Assembly (NCBI GenBank): GCA_012932295.1
Contig: JAAONU010000037.1
Coordinates: 124,001 to 188,000, forward strand
Length of the DNA: 64,000 bases
Reading direction: 5' to 3'
Source of the DNA: Cyclina sinensis
Taxonomy: Eukaryota > Mollusca > Bivalvia > Venerida > Veneridae
Position 1 is the stretch's first letter. Each line of letters begins with the position of its first letter. The position numbers and the translations under genes are program-made. The notes under the pieces were generated by a model. The model was given only the letters and a program-made list of their open reading frames with translations, did no database searches and had not been told where the DNA came from. Shown one piece after another: positions 29,588 through 39,400 of the stretch.

Positions 29588-31690
29588 TAGCTCGACTTTT
29601 TTGAAAAAAAAGAGTTATTGCTATAGTCATGGTGTCGTTGCTGTTGCTGTTGCCGTCCGAAAACTTTAACATTTATCATAATTTTTTTATTTCTTGATGG
29701 ATTATCTTCATACTTGGACACAACAATCCTAGCTTTGGACAAGACCTTCAAGATGCCCAGACTAAACTTGACCTTGTCTCTAAAACGATCTTCAAATTCA
29801 ATGTCAAAATATTGAATTTTGTTAAAATTGGTCATAACTTTATTATTAGTTGGTGGATTCTCTTCATGCTTGGATACAACAACGCTTTGGACAAGACCTT
29901 CAAGTAGACCAGACTAAAATTGACCTTGACTCATAAATGACCTTCACCTTCAAGGTCAAATTATTAAATTTTTCTAAAATTGTCCATAACTTTAGTATTT
30001 ATGGTTGGATTTGATTTATACTTGGAAACAAAACAACACTTATGACAAAACCGACATATGGAATAATTCAGATATGACCATGACCTTTAGACAGTTAAGG
30101 TCAGATTAATGAATTTGACAAACCTGGCCATAATTTTGTTATTTGTGGTTGGATGTTAATAATACTTGGAAAAAACAACACTTGTGACAAATCCGTCATA
30201 ATAATTTATTCAAGTGTGACCTTTACCTTAAAATGACCATGACCGTCAAGGTCAAATTATTGCATTTTGCTGAAATTGTCATAACTTTTGTATTTATTGA
30301 TGGATTTGCTCATACTTGGACAAAACAACACTTATGACAAATCAGACATTATGATTCTTTAATGTATCAACTTTACGTTATAATGACCTTGACCTTCAAG
30401 GTCAAATTATTGAATTTAACTACAATTTGCCATAATTTTGTCATTTATTGTTGGAATTGATTCATACTTGGGCAAAACAACACTTGTGACAAAACCGACA
30501 TGTTGAATAACTCAAGTTTGACCATGACCTTAAAATGACCTTGACAAGGTCAGATGTTTGAATTTTGCTTAAATTGTCATAACTTTGTCATTTATTGATG
30601 GGTTTGATTTATACTTGGAAAAAACAATACTTTTGACATATCCGACATTTTTATTTAAGTTTGACTTTGACCTAAATGACCTTGACTAGCAAGATCAAAT
30701 TATCGAATTTTGCTAAGATTGGTCACAACTGTGTAATTTATGGTAAGACTTGATTCATACTTGGACAAAACAACACTTTTGGCAAAACTTACATGTTGAA
30801 TAATTCAGGTATGACATTTACCCTAAAATGACCTTGACAGTCAAGGTCCCATTATTGTATATTGCTTAAATTGTCATAACTGTTATTTATTTATGGCTTT
30901 GATTTATACTTTGATTAAACAACAAAACAAACATTTTCATTTATTATAGGTATGACCTTAACCTTCAGATGACCTTGACATTTAAGGTCAAGTTATTGAA
31001 TTTTGCTTAAAATAGCCAAATTTTTATTATTTATGGTTTGAATTGATTTATACTTGAACAAAACAACACTTGTGACAGAACTGACACATTGAATCATTCA
31101 ACTGTGACCTTGACCTTCAAATGACCCTGACCATCAGGTCAAATTATTGAATTTTGCTAATATTGGTCATAACGTCATTTTTAGTTGTTTTTTATTAACA
31201 CTTGGACAAAACAACGCTCATGACAAAATCTACATGTTAAATTATTCAAGTTTGACCTTAACCTTTAAATGACCTTACAGTCAAGTTCGAATTATTGCAT
31301 TTTGCTAAAATAGCCAAACTTTTGTTATTTATGGACGGATTTGATCTATACAGGGACAAAACAACACCGAGAATAAAACAAACGTTTTTGAACAATTCAA
31401 GCGTTACCTTGACCTTTAAATGACCTTGACATTACCTAACTTGGCTATATCTTTGTTGTAAATGGATGTAGTGTCTTCATGCTTGAACATAACTACCTTT
31501 TAGACAATACCTCCAAAGAAGGTTAAACTGACATTGACCTTGACCTTTAAGGTCAAATTTCTGAATGTTGTTAAAATTGGCCCTAACTTTGTTATGAATA
31601 ATTATATTTCCAAATGATGTTTCATTTGATATACCACAATGTGCTACATCTGATGTGTTTGCCTTTGGAAATAGGAAAAAAGTCGAGCGT
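29588..31690. mobile_element. 2.1-kb TIR element with ~148-bp tandem core
   Basis: About 13 diverged units, with recurring TACTTGGACAAAACAACACT, GACAAAACCGACATGTTGAA, ATGACCTTGACCTTCAAGGT and CAAATTATTGAATTTTGCTA. The outer edges are an inverted pair: GCTCGACTTTTTT at 29589-29601 and its complement AAAAAAGTCGAGC at 31676-31688. No transposase reading frame is present. It fills much of the space between the divergent poly(A) polymerase and 100-residue genes. Confidence 0.85.
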
Positions 31691-31786
31691 GGCCCCGCTT
31701 GCGGTGGCTCTTGTTTTTGGATGTTGTTCACGCCTAACAAAAACAGAACACATACATTTAATAAACATTTTCTTTTATGATGGTTT

Positions 31787-32000
31787 AATACAAAGTGCAA
31801 GATACAGAAAACATCCCATTCCAGAGACACCCCTGGTTCATCTGCATACTCAGTGTCAGCACTGATACATGGGACCTCGGTTTAACGTCTCATCCGAAAG
31901 ACAACTAGTAATGTTAGAGGAGGAGCGTGGGATCGATCTCGGGACCCCTGGGTTACCAGTTCAGCGCCGCGTATACACTGATCCGCTCCAAAGAAATGGT
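31787..32000 (-). mobile_element. tRNA-derived SINE, family A, fullest copy
   Basis: The body has GTGCAAGATACAGAAAACAT and CATGGGACCTCGGTTTAACG. The right end read on the minus strand is tRNA-like: GGCGCTGAACTGGTAACCC as a D-arm remnant and GAGATCGATCCC as a B box. Partial copies occur at 25826, 32826, 52030 and 52830. Confidence 0.7.
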
Positions 32001-32426
32001 TATTTAAATTGTTTCCGCGTATTTATACTACTCGTTAACCAAGAACATTTATCACTCAGCGGCACGCTTCCTTCATTATTCATAATTATATAGCAAACTG
32101 TGCACAATTATATTTGAACCTTCAATCAAGGTACTTATTTTTATTAATAATAAGAAATATGATTATCACTTTAAAACTTTAATGTACAATGATTAAAAAC
32201 ACAATTTTGATTGATGTGTCATCGAACCGATCGATCATTCGGATAAATGTGATATTTTCAGCATTCATATTTTTCACATCAATAATGAGATAAATGTGCG
32301 ACGTTTTATTATAATGAAGTGATTACAAACCAAAATTTCTTTTTCCAAATATTTTTTTCTTCAAATTACCAAACAAAAATAAATGAAAAACATAAGTACA
32401 ACCAAAATATTTTGTTTTATTACTTT

Positions 32427-32535
32427 GTGGTGAATCGTTTTTTTTGTGGCGAGTCGTTATCACTCTGTGGTGAATCGTTATATGAATCTGTGGCGAATCG
32501 TTACTGGCGAATCGTTATTGTGGCGAATCGTTACA
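32427..32535 (+). repeat. Short tandem motif GTGGCGAATCGTTA
   Basis: Six copies of a 14-17 bp motif, TGTGGCGAATCGTTA with small variants, spaced irregularly within about 110 bp and all in the same orientation. It lies roughly 0.9 kb upstream of the ATG at 33413. Confidence 0.8.
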
Positions 32536-32825
32536 TTTTCAATCATACGATATTTACATGTAGATCTATAATCCGACTAGTTTATAAAAATTATTTTTCA
32601 ATAGAACACCATTCTAAATTAATATTCTAAATAATAATAATTAGCTCAGTGATTTCTCTTTAAAGTGGAATATCCTAAAATTTCAAGCATTTAATTTCCT
32701 TCAAAATAATATAAATTAAATAATAATATAAACAATATAGATATTAATGATATTGAACGAACTCTTTTAAATTTGTCAGACACACAAAAAATATATCTAT
32801 ATATGATAAACTTGAATTTACTTCT

Positions 32826-32925
32826 CAGTACCTGTTTCCCATTGACCAACGCCACTTAAAGAGTTTCGTAATTTAAGTTTATGGGAAATAATGCAATAGG
32901 CAACTGTTGGGTTAGGGTTTTGTTC
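32826..32925. mobile_element. SINE, family A, short fragment
   Basis: AGTACCTGTTTCCCATTGAC, CAACGCCACTTAAAGAGTTT and the following bases match the outer end of the copies at 25826 and 52843 (CAACGCCCCCCTGAAGAGA). The rest is missing. Confidence 0.5.
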
Positions 32926-33065
32926 TCAGATGTCTTCTAAAATCATATGTTTCTTAGCGATCATACAGCCTGTTCTTATTCAAGTGCAGTTGTTCCCTTT
33001 GAACCAAATTATTAAAACAATTAAAATCATTTCAGTGAAAGCTTTCAATCTCATTTTCCCAAAAG

Positions 33066-33068
<3 letters not shown>

Positions 33069-33130
<62 letters not shown>
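33069..33130. repeat. Poly(A) tract of about 62 bp
   Basis: A run of A broken by a single C. It could be a retroposon tail or slippage product. Open frames of poly-Lys or poly-Phe across it are artefacts. Confidence 0.95.
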
Positions 33131-33131
<1 letters not shown>

Positions 33132-33412
33132 AGACATTAACAGTCAATCGTAAAACTTCGGCTATTCCCGTATACTCCGGAGCATAAAGGCCGAGGTGAT
33201 CAGATTGATTAACAGTCACTGAAAAAGGCGACGTTATTAGTACTAACATTTTGTTTTTATTTCTTTGGGTTGAATTGAGGACGACACTAATCCAGTCCGT
33301 CACAGATAAAGGCAGTAACGTTAATAACTAAAGTCAAACATGTACAGCAAATACTCTTTAATCCAGGAGGTAGACGGTGATACGTGAAACTATTTATATT
33401 GTAGGTTGTAGC

Positions 33413-36400
33413 ATGGAAGGAGTTTACAAAAATATTGAGGACGTTTTATCAGCATTGATGGAGATTGAAATACAAAGAACTGTTAAGTTTGTGCCACGGA
33501 CGGCAAGCAAAGGATTTGGAAGGCAAGGTAAATTGTAAAAGTCATTATAAACCGCAAGTTATATTCATAACAGTTAAATTTAGTTGTGTTCACAGGTACT
33601 TGAAACAAAGTATTTTTAATGTTCTATATATACTATAATAAGACTATTCTTATTATAGTATATAGCCTATATAGAACATTATAAATAGTTTGTTTCAAGT
33701 ACCTGTGGTTGTGTTTGAACAATATTGATATAAGATCAGTGTTTCAGTGTGCCATTTGTAAGATATAACAGTGTGTCAGCTGTAGATTTCTGCCTTTACA
33801 ATGTACATGTATAAAGATCATCCTCTGTTTCAGTGTGCGATTTGTTAGATAAAGCAGTGTGTCTGCTGTAGATTTCTACCTTTACATATATAAAGATCAT
33901 CCTATGTTTTAGTGAGCTATTTGTAAGATATAGCAGTGTGTTCGCTGTAGATTTCTGCCTTTACATGTATAAAGATCATCCTTTGTTTCAGTGTGCTATT
34001 TGTAAGATATAGCAGTATGTTTGCTGTAGATTTCTGCCTTTTTAAAGATCAAACTGTGTAGCAGTGTACCATTTGTAAGATATAGCAGTGTGTCCACTGT
34101 AGATTTCTGCCTTTTTAAAGATCAAACTGTGTCTCAGTGTACCATTTGTAAGATATAGCAGTGTGTCAGCTGTAGATTTCTGCCTTTATAAAGATCATCC
34201 TGTGTTTCAATGAGCCATTTGTTAGATAATATAGGATATAGCAGTATGTCCGCTGTAGATTTCCGCCTTTATAAAGGTCATCCTGTGTTTCAGTGTGCGA
34301 TTTGTAAGATAAAACAGTGTGTCTGCTGTAGATTTCGGCCTTTACATGTATAAAGATCATCCTATGTTTCAGTGTGCGATTTGTTAGATATAGCAGTGTG
34401 TCCGCTGTAGATTTCTTCTGCCTTTTTAAAGATCAAAACTGTGTCTCAGTGTACCATTTGTAAGATAAAGCAGTGTGTCCGCTGTAGATTTCTGCCTTTT
34501 TAAAGATTAAACTGTGTCTAGGTGTACCGTTTGTAAGATGTAGCAGTATGTTTGCTGTAAATTTCTGCCTTTTTAAAGATTAAACTGTGTTTCAGTGTGC
34601 CATTTGTAAATATAGCAGTGTGTCTGCTGTAGATTTCTGCCTTTTTAAAGATCAAACTGTGTCTCCGTGTACCATTTGTTAGATATAGCATTGTGTCTGC
34701 TGTAGATTTCTGCCTTTTTAAAGATCAAACTCTGTCTCAGTGTGCGATTTGTAAGATAAAACAGTGTGTCTGCTGTAGATTTCTGCCTTTTTAAAGATCA
34801 AACTGTGTCACAGTGTACCATTTGTTTGATCTAGCAGTGTGTCCGCTGTACATTTCTGCCTTTATAAAGATCATCATGTGTTTCAGTGAGCCATTTGATT
34901 GATATAGCAGTGTGTCTGCTGTAGATTTCTGCCTTTATTAAAGATCATTTTTAGTCTCAGTGAGCCATTTGATTGATATATCAGTGTGTTGGCTGTAGAT
35001 TTCTGCCTTTATAAAGATCATCATGTGTTTCAGTGAGCCATTTGATTGATATAGCAGTGTGTCCGCTGAAGATTTCTGCCTTTATTTAAGATCATTTTTA
35101 GTCTCAGTGAGCCATTTGATTGATATAGCAGTGTGTCCGCTGTAGATTTCTGCCTTTATTAAAGATCATTTTTAGTCTCAGTGAGCCATTTGATTGATAT
35201 AGCAGTGTGTCCGCTGTAGATTTTTGCCTTTATTTAAGATCATCATGTGTTTCAGTGAGCCATTTGATTGATATAGCAGTGTGTCTGCTGTAGATTTCTG
35301 CCTTTTTAAAGATCAAACTGTGTCACAGTGTACCATTTGTTTGATCTAGCAGTGTGTCTGCTGTAGATTTCTGCCTTTATAAAGATCATCATGTATTTCA
35401 GTGAGCCATTTGATTGATATAGCAGTGTGTCTGCTGTAGATTTCTGCCTTTATTAAAGATCATTTTTAGTCTCAGTGAGCCATTTGATTGATATAGCAGT
35501 GTGTCCGCTGTAGATTTCTGCCTTTATTTAAGATCAGTTTTAGTCTCAGTGAGCCATTTGATTGATATAGCAGTGTGTCCGCTGTAGATTTCTGCCTTTA
35601 TTTAAGATCATTTTTAGTCTCAATGAGCCATTTGATTGATATAGCAGTGTGTCCGCTGTAGATTTCTGCCTTTATTTAAGATCATTTTTAGTCTCAGTGA
35701 GCCATTTGATTGATATAGCAGTGTGTCCACTGTACATTTCTGCCTTTATAAAGATCATCATATGTTTCAGTGAGCCATTTGATTGATATAGCAGTGTGTC
35801 TGCTGTAGATTTCTGCCTTTATTAAAGATCATTTTTAGTCTCAGTGAGCCATTTGATTGATATAGCAGTGTGTCCGCTGTAGATTTCTGCCTTTTTTAAA
35901 GATCATTTTTAGTCTCAGTGAGCCATTTGATTGATATAGCAGTGTGTCCGCTGTAGATTTCTGCCTTTATAAAGATCATCATGTGTTTCAGTGAGCCATT
36001 TGATTGATATAGCAGTGTGTCCGCTGTAGATTTCTGCCTTTATTAAAGATCATTTTTAGTCTCAGTGAGCCATTTGATTGATATAGCAGTGTGTCCGCTG
36101 TAGATTTCTGCCTTTATAAAGATCATCATGTGTTTCAGTGAGCCATTTGATTGATATAGCAGTGTGTCCACTGTAGATTTCTGCCTTTATAAAGATCATC
36201 ATGTGTTTCAGTGAGCCATTTGATTGATATAGCAGTGTGTCCACTGTAGATTTCTGCCTTTTTAAAGATCAAACTGTGTCTCAGTGTACCATTTGTAAGA
36301 TATAGCAGTGTGTCAGCTGTAGATTTCTGCCTTTATAAAGATCATCATGTGTTTCAGTGAGCCATTTGATTGATATAGCAGTGTGTCTGCTGTAGATTTC

Positions 36401-39400
36401 TGCCTTTATAAAGATCATCATGTGTTTCAGTGAGCCATTTGATTGATATAGCAGTGTGTCCACTGTAGATTTCTGCCTTTATAAAGATCATCATGTGTTT
36501 CAGTGAGCCATTTGATTGATATAGCAGTGTGTCCGCTGAAGATTTCTGCCTTTATTTAAGATCATTTTTAGTCTCAGTGAGCCATTTGATTGATATAGCA
36601 GTGTGTCCGCTGTAGATTTCTGCCTTTATTTAAGATCATCATGTGTTTCAGTGAGCCATTTGATTGATATAGCAGTGTGTCTGCTATAGATTTCTGCCTT
36701 TATTAAAGATCATTTTTAGTCTCAGTGAGCCATTTGATTGATATAGCAGTGTGTCCACTGTAGATTTCTGCCTTTATAAAGATCATCATGTGTTTCAGTG
36801 AGCCATTTGATTGATATAGCAGTGTGTCTGCTGTAGATTTCTGCCTTTATTAAAGATCATTTTTAGTCTCAGTGAGCCATTTGATTGATATAGCAGTGTG
36901 TCCACTGTAGATTTCTGCCTTTATTTAAGATCATCATGTGTTTCAGTGAGCCATTTGATTGATATAGCAGTGTGTCCGCTGTAGATTTCTGCCTTTATTA
37001 AAGATCATTTTTAGTCTCAGTGTACCATTTGATTGATATAGCAGTGTGTCCACTGTAGATTTCTGCCTTTATTAAAGATCATTTTTAGTCTCAGTGAGCC
37101 ATTTGTTAGATAAAGCAGTGTGTCGGCTGTAGATTTCTGCCTTTAGAAAGACATCCTGTGTTTCAGTGTGTCATTTGTTAGATATAGCAGTGTGTACGCT
37201 GTAGATTTCTGCCTTTAGAAAGACATCCTGTGTTTCAGTGTGTCATTTGTTAGATATAGCAGTGTGTCCGCTGTAGATTTCTGCCTTTATAAAGATCATC
37301 CTGTGTTTCAGTGAGCCATTTGTAAGATATATCAGTGTGTTGGCTGTAGATTTCTGCCTTTATAAAGATCATCCTGTGTTTCAATGAGCCATTTGTTAGA
37401 TATAGCAGACTTAAATGCAGTTAGGAATGGAGACAGATTTTTTGTACACTTTGTAGATTTGATGACTGGTTGAGGTAGACAACAAATTTTTATCATTGTC
37501 AAACTGTTGAAAGTTTTGTATTTTGTAATTTTTCTTTGAGATTAGGAAATTAAAGCTTTAAAATGAGAACATTTACATGTTTGAAAAATCTGAATGAGAG
37601 TACAAAATCTTTGGAAATATTTGGAAACATTTGGTTGCAATAAATTCTTTATTTTTATACTTTGTTTCAGATGAAATAACACAGGTATGTCAAAACTGCC
37701 CTATATTAAGATATGAACAAGAATTTTAAGATTATTTCTGTAATTACATATCACCCAATTTAAGTCTACCATTTTTATTCACAGAAATGGTCATCAGTTA
37801 TGAAGTATACTTCAAAAAATTACAGTTGAATAGATAAAGAACATGTAAGGTTTTGCATGCATTTAATAGTTTCATATAGAAGCATGTGCTTATATAAATT
37901 GTTGGTCAAATTCGAACAGTCGTCATAGCCCGGTACTTAATGCTTTTAAAAATTATATAAACTAAATGTTTTAGTAAGTAAAACAAAAAAAAAATATTAA
38001 GCAAAGTATAGTGTGTAAACATGTACATATTGCAAGTGCATTTACTAGACATCTCATTTATTGAAAACTTTTCAGTATCCACTGGCAAGTGGCAGTACAA
38101 TGTATCTCTTTTCAAGTTAATTGACTACACTGATAAAGTACATGAATAAAAATAAAGTTATTAAAGTTAATATTTGTGTCAAAAATTACTGACAATTTTG
38201 CCTGAACTCTGTTTGTATGTAATATGGCTGCCATTGTAGTCAGTATATGAATACATTTCTTTTTGGTAGACTCTCAGTGACTTGAAGAAGTGTGAAGGCA
38301 AAGGAACTGCAGAACTTGATGTAGAGTTTGTGGAGCCAGAACTAACTGAAATGCCAAGTGGTAACTATTTTAGATCTCTGCTGTATACAATATCTTTTTT
38401 TCCTCAAAGTATTCAATGATAAGTCTGCATGAATGTTTAAATTTTAATTTTGCAGCCCCGGGGGTCAATTTATTTTACATAGGCTTATATAGGGAAAACT
38501 CAGAAAATCTTCTTGTCTGAAACCACAAGGCCCTGAGACTTAAGATTTGATACATGTATGTAGCATTGTCTAGCTGTCTAGTGGACCTCTATCAAATTTG
38601 TTCAAATTATGCCCCTGGGGTCAAATTTGGCCGTGTCTAGGGGTTCAATGAGTTTACATGTATATAGGCTTATTTAGGGAAAACTTTGAAAATCTTCTTG
38701 TCTAAAACCACAAAGCCTAGAACTTAGATATTTTTAAAAATTACACGTTGTGCTCAAGTGAGCTTTTGTGATCCCCCTCTGTCTCTTCATGTGTCGTCCG
38801 TCGACAACAATCTCTTAAAACAGTCTCTCCTCTGAAACCAATGACTGGAATGGTCTTTGGGTGGTCCCCTATCAAAGTTGTTCAAACGGTTCTGGTCTGT
38901 TGCAGAAGTAGGTCACAGGACAAAAAAAGATGATTTAAAATGTAAGTTTAAAAATCTTCTTGTCTGAAAGTACAAGGCCCAGAGCTTTGATATTTAATAT
39001 ATGACATCATGTATAGGCCCTCTCAAGTTTTTCAAATTATGCCTCTAGTCTTAAAATTGTCCAGGCCCTGGGGGGTCATGGGTTTTCCTTATGTGTATAT
39101 AGTAAAAACTTTAAAATCTTCTACTCTGAAACTACATAGGCTAGAGCTCAGATATTTTAAATGAAACATTGTCTAATGGACCTCTTTCAAGATTGTTCAA
39201 ATTATATCTCTGGGTCAAAACTGGTCCTGCCCCAGGAGGGTCATGGGTTTTCCTTATATACATATAGTAAAAACTTTAAAAAATCTACTCCTTTAAAATT
39301 GCAAAGGCTAGAGCTTAGATATTTGACATGAAACATTGTGTAGTAGACCTCTACCAAGTTTTTTTCAAATTGTAGCACTGGAGTCAAAATTGGCCCTTCT

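Larger units (their letters stand above)
32001..33412. other. Upstream region of the 100-residue gene
   Basis: No exon is seen before 33413. The stretch holds a short GTGGCGAATCGTTA repeat (32427-32535), a family A SINE fragment (32826-32925) and a poly(A) tract (33069-33130). Promoter elements for the plus-strand gene must lie here, but I could not pick a TATA box or start with confidence. Confidence 0.45.

Noticed and set aside
32930..33303. Poly-Lys and poly-Phe open frames on opposite strands
   Set aside because: They run across a 62-bp poly(A) tract and are low-complexity artefacts.
36062..36463. Minus-strand 60-codon frames over array 1
   Set aside because: Also satellite translation; they repeat with the 73-bp unit.
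33755..37412. CRISPR-like regular repeats
   Set aside because: Units are contiguous tandem copies with no unique spacers, and the context is an animal intron.
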